Shown piece after piece: positions 1 through 9,714 of a stretch of 64,000 nucleotides of DNA. The DNA is from an uncultured Desulfobacter sp. (lineage in GTDB: Bacteria > Desulfobacterota > Desulfobacteria > Desulfobacterales > Desulfobacteraceae). The notes beneath the pieces are model-generated. The model searched no databases. It saw nothing but the letters and a program-made list of their open reading frames with translations, and was not told where the DNA came from. Both the position numbers and the translations under genes were made by a program. The DNA is taken from positions 3,596,001 through 3,660,000 of the forward strand of contig NZ_OY762229.1 in assembly GCF_963665355.1 (NCBI RefSeq), read 5' to 3'. Each line of letters opens with the position of its first letter. The first letter of the stretch is position 1.

Positions 1-1
1 T

Positions 2-88
2 GATCCTGTTGCTTTGCGCCTGAACGGATTCACCCTGACCCTGAGAAACAATGAAGCCGATTACATTTTTTGCGATGTCGAGGAGTAG
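2..88 (+). CDS. feoA: FeoA family protein, C-terminal fragment
   Basis: The first 29 codons visible are the tail of a gene that starts before the window. The peptide DPVALRLNGFTLTLRNNEAD fits the end of the SH3-like FeoA domain, where a DP motif is followed by a G-x-x-L-x-L-R strand and an acidic residue. FeoA is a small cytosolic partner of the ferrous iron transporter FeoB. It stops at 86-88, four bases before the FeoB start, so the two are surely co-transcribed. The GAGGAG in its last codons serves as the ribosome-binding site for FeoB. The identification rests on this short tail plus context. Confidence 0.75.
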   Translation, partial: DPVALRLNGFTLTLRNNEADYIFCDVEE

Positions 89-92
89 TATT

Positions 93-2291
93 ATGTCAGG
101 TGAGCAGATCAAGGTGGCCGTGGCAGGCCAGCCCAATTGCGGTAAAAGTACCATGTTTAATGCGATTACAGGTTCGTCTGTCCGGGTGGGTAATTATCCG
201 GGGATCTCTGTGGACCGGGCCGAAGGCTACGCCAAGGCCCAGGATGGAACAAAACTGCATTTTGTGGACCTTCCGGGGACCTATTCCCTGACAGCATACA
301 GCCAGGATGAACTGGTGGCCCGGGAAGTGATTCTTAAGGAAAAACCCGATGCTGTCATCAATCTGCTTGATGCGACATCTTTGGAGCGCAGTCTGTATCT
401 AACGGTTCAAACCATGGAACTGGGCGCCAATGTCGTGATCGGCCTGAACATGATGGACGAGGTAAAAAAACGTCATATCTCCATAGACAGCCGGAAGCTG
501 TCTGAAAATTTGAAGGTTCCGGTCATTGAATGCATTGCCCGGCAGAAAGTGGGGGTCCGCGAGCTCATCGAAGCTGCAAAATCCCAGGCCATGAAGCCTG
601 CCCAGGAAATAAAAGCCCTTGAGATCTCCTATGGCCCTGATATCGATCCGGTCCTTGAACAGATGCAGCTCAAGATCGAATCCGCCAATTTTATGACAGG
701 GCACTATCCGGCCCGCTGGCTGGCCATCAAATACGTTGAAGGGGACAGCGAGATTATTGCCCAGGGCCGGAGCACCGGGGAGCTGGGTGAGCATCTTGAA
801 CAGATGGTGGAAGAACTGGCCGATACCCTTAAAAAGAACCGTGGAACCTACCCCGAGGCTGTCATTGCAGACTACCGGTATGGGTATATCAACGGCCTGA
901 TGCGACAGGGTATTATCGTTCGTGAAGATGACGAACGGTTTAACCGGTCGGATAAGATAGACAGAATTGTTACCCACCGTGTGTTCGGGCCTGTTCTCAT
1001 GTTTGTCCTGTTATATGCCATGTTCTGGGTTACCTTTAATTTGGGGGCCATTCCCCAGGGGTGGGTGGAAGGCGGCTTTAACTGGCTGGGATCTCTGGTG
1101 GAAGCAGTCATGCCGGACAGCTTGCTGCGCTCCATGATTATAGACGGTGCCATCGCCGGTGTTGGGTCTGTCATGGGGTTTACCCCGCTGATCGGGATCA
1201 TGTTTCTGATGCTGGTGTTTTTGGAAGACTTGGGATATATGGGCCGGGTGGCGTATATGCTGGACCGGGTATTGTCTGCCTTTGGTTTGCACGGGGCTTC
1301 GGTCATGCCCTTTATTGTTTCCGGCGGCATTCCCGGCGGGTGTGCTGTGCCGGGTGTTATGGCTGCCAGAACCCTGCGCAGTCCCAGGGAGCGTCTGGCC
1401 ACAATTTTCACCGCCCCTTTCATGGTGTGCGGAGCGAAGACCACCGCCTTTATTCTGATCACGGCGGCATTTTTTCCGGGCCACGAAACCGGGGCCATGT
1501 TCTGCATTGTGCTGCTTGCCTGGATGTTTGCCCTGATTGTCGCCTGGGTGCTGCGACACACTGTGATCAGAGGCGAAGCCACGCCGTTTATCATGGAACT
1601 GCCGCCATACCGTCTGCCCACGCTGTATGGTATATTCAAGCACACTTGGGAGCGTGTCTGGGCGTATATGAAAAAAGCGGGTACCGTTATTCTGGCCGTC
1701 AGTATCATTATGTGGGTATTGATGACCTTTCCGAAATTGCCCGAGGACCAGACAAAAATATTTGAAGCCCAGCGGGCGGCAATAACGGCCCAATATGATG
1801 CCCAGGCCAATGCCGATCAACAAAAAGCCGATAATGAGAAAAAGGGCCAGGCGCTGCAAAACATTGATGATAATGAGGGCAAAGCCACCCTTGCCTACAC
1901 CTATGCCGGACGCATGGGTAAGGGACTTGAATTCTTTTCCCGGTATGCCGGGTTCCCCTGGCAGGCCAATGTGGCGCTTCTGGGCGGCTTTGCAGCCAAA
2001 GAGGTATTTGTCTCCACCATGGCAACGGCCTACTCCATGGGAAGCCGTGCGGATGAGGATGACCCGTCGGCATTGGCTGGTTATATTGCAGCAGACCCCG
2101 CCTACGACAGGCCCACGGTCTATGCCATGATTGTTTTTCTTCTGCTGTATGCCCCATGCATGGTCACTGTGGGGGTAATGGTCCGGGAAGCCGGGTGGAA
2201 ATGGGCCATGTTTGCCTTGTGGGGATCCCTTGGGTTTGCCTACGGGCTTTCAGTAATAGTATATCAGAGCACCCGATTGATTCTGGCATGA
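93..2291 (+). CDS. feoB: Ferrous iron transport protein B
   Basis: Inner-membrane Fe(II) transporter of 732 residues. The N-terminal G domain shows G1 GQPNCGKS (residues 11-18), G3 DLPG, and G4 NMMD. The C-terminal half has the gate/core membrane segments, including the PGGCAVPGVMAARTL and PFMVCGAKTTAF stretches, which correspond to the conserved Cys-bearing transmembrane motifs of FeoB. A hydrophilic, Gln/Lys/Asp-rich insert (about residues 565-610) precedes the last core segments. I chose the ATG at 93 rather than the one at 51, because 51 lies inside feoA while 93 has GAGGAG eight bases upstream. It follows feoA in one operon and probably works with it in iron uptake for an iron-demanding anaerobe. 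No regulator binding site was visible, as the promoter lies outside the window. Confidence 0.95.
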   Translation: MSGEQIKVAVAGQPNCGKSTMFNAITGSSVRVGNYPGISVDRAEGYAKAQDGTKLHFVDLPGTYSLTAYSQDELVAREVILKEKPDAVINLLDATSLERSLYLTVQTMELGANVVIGLNMMDEVKKRHISIDSRKLSENLKVPVIECIARQKVGVRELIEAAKSQAMKPAQEIKALEISYGPDIDPVLEQMQLKIESANFMTGHYPARWLAIKYVEGDSEIIAQGRSTGELGEHLEQMVEELADTLKKNRGTYPEAVIADYRYGYINGLMRQGIIVREDDERFNRSDKIDRIVTHRVFGPVLMFVLLYAMFWVTFNLGAIPQGWVEGGFNWLGSLVEAVMPDSLLRSMIIDGAIAGVGSVMGFTPLIGIMFLMLVFLEDLGYMGRVAYMLDRVLSAFGLHGASVMPFIVSGGIPGGCAVPGVMAARTLRSPRERLATIFTAPFMVCGAKTTAFILITAAFFPGHETGAMFCIVLLAWMFALIVAWVLRHTVIRGEATPFIMELPPYRLPTLYGIFKHTWERVWAYMKKAGTVILAVSIIMWVLMTFPKLPEDQTKIFEAQRAAITAQYDAQANADQQKADNEKKGQALQNIDDNEGKATLAYTYAGRMGKGLEFFSRYAGFPWQANVALLGGFAAKEVFVSTMATAYSMGSRADEDDPSALAGYIAADPAYDRPTVYAMIVFLLLYAPCMVTVGVMVREAGWKWAMFALWGSLGFAYGLSVIVYQSTRLILA

Positions 2292-2314
2292 TGTACAGGC
2301 CCCCCTAAACCAGA

Positions 2315-2341
2315 GAAGGCTGCCGGAATCCGGCAGCCTTC
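2315..2341 (+). terminator. Hairpin after feoB
   Basis: A perfect 12-bp stem (GAAGGCTGCCGG / CCGGCAGCCTTC) with a 3-base loop starts 23 bases after the feoB stop. No T-run follows it, so it may be a processing or stabilising hairpin instead of a classic intrinsic terminator. Confidence 0.6.
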
Positions 2342-2359
2342 TGAGGAAAAGGAAAAAAG

Positions 2360-2431
2360 ATGAAGAAAAAGATGATTTATTCATATCTGTTTAATAAACA
2401 ATGCAACCGATGTGCCAAAGTTTCTGAATAA
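2360..2431 (+). CDS. Possible 23-residue CxxC micropeptide
   Basis: An ATG preceded by a purine-rich AGGAAAAGGAAAAAAG stretch opens a 23-codon frame ending TAA. The product starts with lysines and contains CNRC. It lies just after the feoB hairpin. Small Cys-rich proteins are known next to FeoB genes, but this one is shorter than those and has no clear membrane segment. It may simply be chance. Confidence 0.2.
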   Translation: MKKKMIYSYLFNKQCNRCAKVSE

Positions 2432-2538
2432 CTTTTATAAAAAATATAATAGATTGTTTTTAAAGCGTTATTAATTAATTAGTCATTCTGAATTATTTTT
2501 TTCAGGGAAGATTGTTCTTTTTTATATTCCCCAATCGG

Positions 2539-2570
2539 AGAGAAATGTTCAAAAAATTGAACATTTCTCT
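2539..2570. repeat. 14-bp perfect inverted repeat
   Basis: Arms 2539-2552 and 2557-2570 are perfect complements (AGAGAAATGTTCAA / TTGAACATTTCTCT) around a four-A loop. There is no flanking gene start nearby; the position between convergent genes suggests a structured transcript end or a remnant of a small palindromic element. Confidence 0.65.
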
Positions 2571-2703
2571 ATTTCTTGGTTGTATATTTTTATTTAACGG
2601 TTTGGTTTTTATAAGAAAATGTGAGTTCAAGTTTTTGAATTCTTCATTGGTGCTGTGGTTCATTTTTATGAATGACAAAGCAACTGCCGGTTTTAAAAAA
2701 TGC

Positions 2704-2738
2704 AAAAAAGGCGGTCCGTTTACAACGGCCGCCTTTTT
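2704..2738. terminator. Bidirectional terminator between feoB and ahcY
   Basis: A GC-rich stem (AAGGCGG...CCGCCTT with one bulged base) is flanked by an A-run on the left and a T-run on the right, so it can end transcription from either side. It lies 22 bases past the ahcY stop on the minus strand, which makes it the likely end of the metK-ahcY transcript. Confidence 0.75.
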
Positions 2739-2759
2739 ATGGTTTTTTCCGGTCAGGTT

Positions 2760-4217
<1,458 letters not shown>

Positions 4218-4223
4218 TTATAA

Positions 4224-5396
4224 CTATAGCCCTGCAAGAGTTCTGATCTGGTCGGCTTTAATGGTTCTTTCCCAGTAAAAATCCGGGTCTTTGCGGCCAA
4301 AATGCCCGTAGGCAGATGTTTTTCTGTATATGGGGCGAAGCAGATCGAGTTCTTTGATGATGCCTGCCGGCCGCAGGTCAAATACCTCTTTGACAATCTC
4401 TCTGGCTTTTCCTTCGGAAATCTTTCCGGTTCCCATGAAATCCACCATCATGGAGACAGGTTCTGCCACGCCGATGGCGTAGGCGATCTGTACTTCGCAT
4501 TTATCGGCAAGCCCTGCCGCCACAAGATTTTTTGCCACATAGCGGCCCATATAGGAGGCAGAACGGTCAACTTTGGAAGGATCTTTTCCGGAAAAACATC
4601 CTCCCCCGTGGCTGCCCTGGCCACCGTATGTGTCCACGATAATTTTTCGTCCGGTCACCCCGCAGTCGCCCATGGGGCCCCCCACAACAAAACGGCCGGT
4701 GGGGTTGATGAAAAACCGGGTGTCGCCATCCATCATCTCTGGGGGAATCACCTTTTTAATCACCTCTTTGACCACGGCGGCCTTAAGATCGTCATAGGAA
4801 ACGTCCGGTGAATGCTGGGTGGAGACAACCACCGTGTCTACCCGTTTGGGCACACCGTCCACATATTCTATGGTGACTTGTGACTTCCCGTCGGGGCGCA
4901 GAAAATCAAGGGCCCCGTTCTTCCGGACCTGGGTCAACCGCTTGGTCAGTTTATGGGCATAGATAATGGGCATGGGCATCAACTCTTCGGTTTCGTTGGT
5001 GGCAAAACCGAACATCAGCCCCTGGTCGCCGGCGCCCTGTTCCTTGTAAAGCCCGTCACCCTCATTAACCCCCTGGGCAATGTCTGGGCTCTGCTGGCCA
5101 ATGCTGGTGATAACGGAGCATGTCTGCCAGTCAAAACCCATGCTGGAGGAGTTGTAGCCAATTTCCTTGATGGTGTTCCTGACGACTGCGGGTATATCCA
5201 CATAGCAGTCTGTGGTGATTTCGCCGGCCACCAGGGCAAGACCTGTTGTGACAAGTGTTTCGCAGGCCACACGGCATTTTTTGTCCTCGGCCATAATGGC
5301 ATCAAGAATGCTGTCTGAGATGGCATCGGCGACCTTGTCAGGATGGCCTTCGGTCACTGACTCTGATGTAAATAAAAATGATTTGCTTTCTGACAT
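4224..5396 (-). CDS. metK: S-adenosylmethionine synthetase
   Basis: Makes S-adenosylmethionine from methionine and ATP in the cytosol. The 390-residue protein starts with [20 protein letters not shown], carries the ATP/metal motif [12 protein letters not shown] and the P-loop-like stretch [16 protein letters not shown], all hallmarks of MetK. I chose the start at 5396 because GGAGATATC lies directly upstream and the family begins here; a frame that runs 39 codons further upstream has no family similarity. It is first gene of a metK-ahcY unit. The short leader has a TTGACA at about 5482-5487 (minus strand) but no structure that I recognise as a SAM riboswitch. Confidence 0.97.
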   Translation of the reverse strand: MSESKSFLFTSESVTEGHPDKVADAISDSILDAIMAEDKKCRVACETLVTTGLALVAGEITTDCYVDIPAVVRNTIKEIGYNSSSMGFDWQTCSVITSIGQQSPDIAQGVNEGDGLYKEQGAGDQGLMFGFATNETEELMPMPIIYAHKLTKRLTQVRKNGALDFLRPDGKSQVTIEYVDGVPKRVDTVVVSTQHSPDVSYDDLKAAVVKEVIKKVIPPEMMDGDTRFFINPTGRFVVGGPMGDCGVTGRKIIVDTYGGQGSHGGGCFSGKDPSKVDRSASYMGRYVAKNLVAAGLADKCEVQIAYAIGVAEPVSMMVDFMGTGKISEGKAREIVKEVFDLRPAGIIKELDLLRPIYRKTSAYGHFGRKDPDFYWERTIKADQIRTLAGL

Positions 5397-5618
5397 GATA
5401 TCTCCTTTGGGCTTTATATAATCAGATTCATCGAACAAATACGGGGAAAGTAAAAACTTTATATTAATGGCACTTATCATCATCTTTGTCAATGGTGTAT
5501 AAAAATATATCAAGATATCTTTATATTTGCATAAATTTACTGAAAGGCCTTGACAAGAGGGGCGTCCTCTTCGATGATAAATAACATTTATTAAATAGTT
5601 AAATACTGGAGTTAAACT
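5397..5618. promoter_or_regulatory. Divergent promoter region metK / PfkB kinase
   Basis: This 222-base region lies between two divergent genes. Each strand carries a good -35 candidate: TTGACA facing metK in the 5480s, and TTGACA at 5551-5556 facing the kinase. Both have only weak -10 partners. A small hairpin (AGAGG...CCTCT) sits just after the plus-strand TTGACA. The shared control region fits co-regulation of methyl-cycle genes, but this is inferred. Confidence 0.45.
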
Positions 5619-6596
5619 ATGCCTTCCAATACCATCACCGGAATCGGCTCTGCTTTGGTGGATGTTCTCATCAATGAGACCGATGAGTTCTTACAAAAAC
5701 TTAACAAAGAAAAAGGTGGAATGACCTATGTGACGGCTGATGAACAGCAGTTCATCATTTCCGCCTCGTCCCGGACACCGGTGATTGTACCCGGAGGGGC
5801 TGCCTGCAACACCATTTTGGGTGTGGGCAACCTTGGCGGTTCCGCCAGGTTCATCGGGGCCAGGGGTAAAGATGAATACGGGGATATTTTTGAAAAAAAA
5901 GTCCGGGAGAGCCGGGTGGAACCCGTGCTCAGTTCATTTGATGCCCCCACCGGCAAGGTGCTCTCCGTGGTCACACCGGATGCCCAGCGCTCCATGTTTA
6001 CGGATCTTGGCGCTTCAAGCCTTCTGGATATAGCCGGCCTTACCGGTCAGTTGCTGTCGGGTACTGCCATTGCCCTGGTGGAAGGCTATCTGCTGTTCAA
6101 CCGCGACCTGATGATGGCTGCGGTCAAGGCGGCCAAGGATGCCGGAGCCCTGGTGGCCCTGGATCTGGCAAGCTTTGAGGTGGTCAATGCATCCAAGGAT
6201 ATTCTGCCGGATCTGGTCAGGGAATATGTGGATATCCTTATTGCCAACGAGGATGAGGCAAAGGCCTATACCGGTGAATCGGATGAAAGTGCCGCCATTG
6301 AAAAACTGTCTGTGGATGTTACATATGCCGTGTTGAAGGTGGGCAGCCGGGGCAGTTATGTCTGGCACAACAGCGCGGTGACCCGCATTGAACCGGTAAT
6401 CGGCAATGACCCCGTGGACACTACTGGAGCCGGGGATCTCTGGGCAGCCGGTTTTTTATACGGAATTGCCAACGGATGTTCCATTGAAAAAAGCGGTCGG
6501 TTGGGATCCATTTGCGGGTATGAGGTGTGCCAGGTGATGGGGGCCCAGATTCCTGGGCAGGTGTGGGAAAGGATCCGGTCAACGATAATAGAATAA
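5619..6596 (+). CDS. PfkB-family kinase, probable adenosine kinase
   Basis: A 325-residue ribokinase-like sugar/nucleoside kinase. The N-terminal substrate region has [16 protein letters not shown], and the C-terminal catalytic signature is [16 protein letters not shown] (about residues 266-281) with the catalytic Asp and anion hole. Proteins of this shape in Deltaproteobacteria are commonly annotated as adenosine kinases. The neighbourhood supports that: the divergent operon makes adenosine through AhcY. Substrate cannot be read from the sequence, so ribokinase or another PfkB activity remains possible. A clean terminator follows the gene directly. Confidence 0.85.
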   Translation: MPSNTITGIGSALVDVLINETDEFLQKLNKEKGGMTYVTADEQQFIISASSRTPVIVPGGAACNTILGVGNLGGSARFIGARGKDEYGDIFEKKVRESRVEPVLSSFDAPTGKVLSVVTPDAQRSMFTDLGASSLLDIAGLTGQLLSGTAIALVEGYLLFNRDLMMAAVKAAKDAGALVALDLASFEVVNASKDILPDLVREYVDILIANEDEAKAYTGESDESAAIEKLSVDVTYAVLKVGSRGSYVWHNSAVTRIEPVIGNDPVDTTGAGDLWAAGFLYGIANGCSIEKSGRLGSICGYEVCQVMGAQIPGQVWERIRSTIIE

Positions 6597-6625
6597 CAAA
6601 CCCCGTTTAAGTGACGGGGTTTGTT
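6595..6625 (+). terminator. Terminator after the PfkB kinase
   Basis: A 12-bp stem AACAAACCCCGT / ACGGGGTTTGTT overlaps the stop codon and has a 7-base loop. The A/T-rich ends of the stem make it usable in either direction. Confidence 0.75.
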
Positions 6626-6628
6626 TGT

Positions 6629-6669
6629 AACTTTCACCCGGTCCCCTGGCCGGGGACCGGGTGAAAGTT
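6629..6669. terminator. 18-bp perfect stem-loop after dnaK
   Basis: Arms 6629-6646 and 6652-6669 are perfectly complementary (AACTTTCACCCGGTCCCC on the left), with a 5-base loop. It lies 25 bases past the dnaK stop on the minus strand and immediately after the kinase terminator. It probably ends the dnaK transcript; no long T-run is present. Confidence 0.65.
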
Positions 6670-6694
6670 GATGAATAAGGGTGGGTAATAAAGA

Positions 6695-8590
6695 TCAGGC
6701 CACTTCTGAAAATTCAGCATCAACAATGTCATCGTCCTGGGATGCTGTGTTGCTGTCCGCTTCACCCTGGCCCGACGAAGACGGGCCTGTCTGGGTGTGC
6801 GCCGCCTGGCTCATGGTCTGCAGGGCCTGATTCAGGCTCTCGGCAGCCCGGTTGATCCGGTTCACATCATCTGATTTTACCGCCTCCTTCAGGTCATTGG
6901 CCAGGCCTTCCAGCCTGCTCCGGGTATCCGCGTCCACGGTAATCTGTGAACCGGCAACGATCTTTTCGGTCTGGTAGATCAACTGATCAGCCTGGTTTCT
7001 GGCGGTTACCAGATTCTTTTTCAACCGGTCTTCTTCTGCATGCAGCTTGGCGTCCTTAATCAGGGCATCAATCTCCTCTTTGGAGAGCCCGGAAGAGGCA
7101 GTGATGCGAACGGACTGTGCCTTGCCCGTTGCCTTGTCTTTTGCCGATACGTTGACAATGCCGTTGGCGTCAATGTCAAAACTCACTTCAATCTGGGGTG
7201 TTCCTCTGGGGGCAGCAGCAATGCCGGTCAGCTCAAACTGGCCAAGCAGTTTGTTGTCGCAGGCCATCTCCCGCTCGCCCTGGAGCACATGTATCGTAAC
7301 AGCGGGCTGGTTGTCTTCGGCTGTGGAAAACACCTCGCTTTTCTGTACCGGAATGGTGGTGTTTTTCTCGATCAACCGGGTCATCACGCCGCCCATGGTC
7401 TCAATACCCAGGGAGAGGGGCGTAACATCCAGCAGAAGCACATCTTCCAGATCGCCTTTGAGAATACCGCCCTGGATGGCGGCACCCAATGCCACCACTT
7501 CATCGGGGTTTACACCCTTATCCGCGGTTCTGCCAAAGATTTTTTCCACCCTGGACTGAACCGCCGGCATCCTTGTCATGCCGCCCACAAGGATCACCCT
7601 GTTGATGTCGGAAAATTTCAATCCCGCATCTTTGACAGCTGTGACACATGGACTTTCCAGCCGGTCCAGAAGCCCAGATACCAGATTTTCAAGTTTGGCC
7701 CGGCTCATTTTGATGTTCAAGTGTTTGGGCCCCGAGGCATCTGCGGTGATAAAGGGCAGATTAATCTCTGTCTCCAAAGCGCTGGAAAGCTCCTGTTTGG
7801 CTTTCTCCGCCGCCTCTTTGAGCCGCTGGAGAGCCATGGCGTCGTTTCTGAGGTCAATGCCCTGATCTTTTTTAAACTCATCGGCCAGGAAGTTGACAAC
7901 CTGCAGGTCAAAATCCTCTCCCCCAAGGTGGGTATCGCCATTGGTGGATTTCACCTCAAAGACACCCCCGCCAAGCTCCAGGATGGAGATATCAAAGGTA
8001 CCGCCGCCAAGGTCGAAAACGGCAATCTTTTCCTCATCCTTTTTATCCAGGCCAAAGGCCAGGGCCGCTGCAGTGGGCTCGTTAATTATTCGCAGCACAT
8101 TGAGTCCTGCAATCTTTCCCGCATCCTTTGTGGCCTGACGCTGGCTGTCGTTAAAATAGGCCGGAACGGTGATCACGGCATCTGTCACTTTTTCTCCGAG
8201 ATACTCCTCAGCCGTTTTTTTGATATTGGCCAGAATAAAGGAGGATATCTCCGCCGGGGTGTGATCCTTTCCATTCATTTGAACAGCCACACCACCGTTG
8301 GCGCCCTTCTTGATTTTGTAGGGGAGAATAGAGACATCCGCCTGGACCTCGGGGGAGTCAAAATGGCGCCCGATCAAACGCTTCACCCCGAATACGGTGT
8401 TTTTCGGGTTGGTAACTGACTGGCGCCGGGCTGCCTGGCCCACCAGGCGTTCCCCGCTTTGGGTCACCGCCACCACCGACGGCGTGGTTCTGCCCCCTTC
8501 GGGGTTGGTAATGACAATTGGTTTGCTGTTTTCGAGTATGGACACGCAGGAGTTTGTGGTGCCCAGGTCGATTCCGATTATATGGTTCAT
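6695..8590 (-). CDS. dnaK: Molecular chaperone DnaK
   Basis: Hsp70 chaperone of 631 residues. The nucleotide-binding domain opens with [16 protein letters not shown] and contains the phosphate-2 loop [14 protein letters not shown] and the adenosine loop [14 protein letters not shown]. The linker is [15 protein letters not shown], and the substrate domain and helical lid follow, ending in an acidic EEVD-like tail ([13 protein letters not shown]). The ATG has GGAGG seven bases upstream. No grpE, dnaJ or hrcA gene is nearby, so this copy stands apart from the usual heat-shock operon. Whether the genome has a second dnaK cannot be seen here. Confidence 0.96.
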   Translation of the reverse strand: MNHIIGIDLGTTNSCVSILENSKPIVITNPEGGRTTPSVVAVTQSGERLVGQAARRQSVTNPKNTVFGVKRLIGRHFDSPEVQADVSILPYKIKKGANGGVAVQMNGKDHTPAEISSFILANIKKTAEEYLGEKVTDAVITVPAYFNDSQRQATKDAGKIAGLNVLRIINEPTAAALAFGLDKKDEEKIAVFDLGGGTFDISILELGGGVFEVKSTNGDTHLGGEDFDLQVVNFLADEFKKDQGIDLRNDAMALQRLKEAAEKAKQELSSALETEINLPFITADASGPKHLNIKMSRAKLENLVSGLLDRLESPCVTAVKDAGLKFSDINRVILVGGMTRMPAVQSRVEKIFGRTADKGVNPDEVVALGAAIQGGILKGDLEDVLLLDVTPLSLGIETMGGVMTRLIEKNTTIPVQKSEVFSTAEDNQPAVTIHVLQGEREMACDNKLLGQFELTGIAAAPRGTPQIEVSFDIDANGIVNVSAKDKATGKAQSVRITASSGLSKEEIDALIKDAKLHAEEDRLKKNLVTARNQADQLIYQTEKIVAGSQITVDADTRSRLEGLANDLKEAVKSDDVNRINRAAESLNQALQTMSQAAHTQTGPSSSGQGEADSNTASQDDDIVDAEFSEVA

Positions 8591-8626
8591 ATCTTACCTC
8601 CAATGTTGTTTATTGTTGACGGGCTA

Positions 8627-8654
8627 AATGTATGACATGAATTTAGTGTGTCAA
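8627..8654 (-). promoter_or_regulatory. Sigma-70-type promoter for dnaK
   Basis: Reading the minus strand, TTGACA (8654-8649) is followed after 16 bases by TACATT (8632-8627), about 40 bases before the dnaK start codon. The -35 is perfect and the -10 matches four of six positions. Upstream lies a 9-bp inverted repeat (arms 8664-8672 and 8689-8697) that could bind a regulator. It is not the CIRCE sequence. Confidence 0.5.
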
Positions 8655-8753
8655 TAATATTTTCATTACTTTTTAAATATTCATTATTAAAGTAATGTAT
8701 AATCAGAGGCAAGACAAACAATTAGAAAAGATATTGGGACTACCCTGGCCCAC

Positions 8754-9581
8754 TTATATTTTCAGCCCGGAATATTTATCCGACAGCCACCTTCCCTGAT
8801 AGGCTCTGCGGGCGGACCACCCGACATCCTTCAGATACCACCCGTTCACCGAACCACCCACCACCGACCCAACGGCGGGAATGAGCTGGAGCATTTTGCG
8901 TTTTGTAAGATTAAGTCCGATTGCTTTTGACAGGTGGTCGATGGCAATGTCAGTGTCTTTTTTGGTGATGGGTATTTCAGGTATTGATTCATTTGTGTCA
9001 TAGAGCCACGGTGCAGAAGGCTTGTTTGATGCGGCTCCAACGGCACTAAGTGTGTTCAAAGCAATCAGCTTGTCTCCAATGGAATTGGCACTGGAAATGG
9101 CCAGTACCGCAAGAATAAAGAGTCTGTCATCATTTGTCTTTGGCTCGTACCCGTAGCACAAGCCTATTTTATGAATGGTTCGCAGTGCCAGGGTGATGGT
9201 TGCGGGGACATCCGCGGCAAGGGTTACCGCACCGCCCAAGCCTGCGGCAATACCGCCGGTGGTGGCGACGCCGATCGCCCAGTTGTGGACAGTGTCCGAA
9301 AGCGTGTCCAGAAATGCCAGGTCTTTTTGAAACAGCTCCCTGATTTCACAAACATTTCCATCTCTTTTGATGTCACTGCTGTCGGTCAGTTTATCCGCCG
9401 CTTTTACAGCTGCAAAGATGGCGCTGCGAATTGCTTTTTCCGGAATAAGTTTCTGGACCAGCCAGGAGACCGGCGCAAAAACTGTCCCCAGGGATTTGCT
9501 GATCACGCTGGGTTCTTCGGTTTTCCATGCCCGAATAGCGGAAAACTGTTTCGCTTCATACTCATTGAGTTGGTGTGTCAT
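8754..9581 (-). CDS. EcsC family protein
   Basis: A 275-residue protein with the hallmarks of the EcsC family: the Gly/Ala-rich hydrophobic stretch IGVATTGGIAAGLGGAVTLAADVPATI in the middle, followed by TLALRTIHKIGLCYGY and a C-terminal Gly-rich segment (IPAVGSVVGGSVNGWYL). The family is membrane-associated and its biochemical role is unknown. I prefer the ATG at 9581, although its AGGAG is rather far upstream. A longer frame from a GTG at 9689 would run through a hairpin that probably ends the lon transcript. It may be cotranscribed with lon. Confidence 0.8.
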   Translation of the reverse strand: MTHQLNEYEAKQFSAIRAWKTEEPSVISKSLGTVFAPVSWLVQKLIPEKAIRSAIFAAVKAADKLTDSSDIKRDGNVCEIRELFQKDLAFLDTLSDTVHNWAIGVATTGGIAAGLGGAVTLAADVPATITLALRTIHKIGLCYGYEPKTNDDRLFILAVLAISSANSIGDKLIALNTLSAVGAASNKPSAPWLYDTNESIPEIPITKKDTDIAIDHLSKAIGLNLTKRKMLQLIPAVGSVVGGSVNGWYLKDVGWSARRAYQGRWLSDKYSGLKI

Positions 9582-9624
9582 TTTTTCGATGGGATTGATC
9601 TCCTGGAGAGAATTTACAAATTCA

Positions 9625-9658
9625 GGGCCAAACCTAAAAGGCAGATGGCGTTTGGCCC
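9625..9658 (-). terminator. Hairpin between lon and the EcsC gene
   Basis: Arms GGGCCAAAC (9625-9633) and GTTTGGCCC (9650-9658) are complementary around a 16-base loop. It lies 57 bases past the lon stop on the minus strand, with no T-run. It may attenuate read-through from lon into the EcsC-family gene. Confidence 0.5.
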
Positions 9659-9714
9659 CAAACCTGACAATTGGATTGCAGGACGGCACTGGTTATAAGC
9701 CGTACGAGGGCTGT

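Larger units (their letters stand above)
2292..2759. other. AT-rich intergenic region between feoB and ahcY
   Basis: This 468-base gap separates two converging genes. It contains the feoB hairpin, a possible micropeptide, a 14-bp perfect inverted repeat at 2539-2570 and a bidirectional terminator at 2704-2738. Longer reading frames here exist on both strands but have no family resemblance, and their similarity to one another comes only from the palindrome. Confidence 0.6.

Noticed and set aside
5397-5618. SAM or SAH riboswitch upstream of metK
   Set aside because: The leader is short and shows no stacked helices or known core motif; the only hairpin is small and on the kinase side.
7040-8419. 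A 459-codon frame on the strand opposite dnaK
   Set aside because: It is an antisense shadow of a well-supported DnaK gene and has no protein-like motifs.
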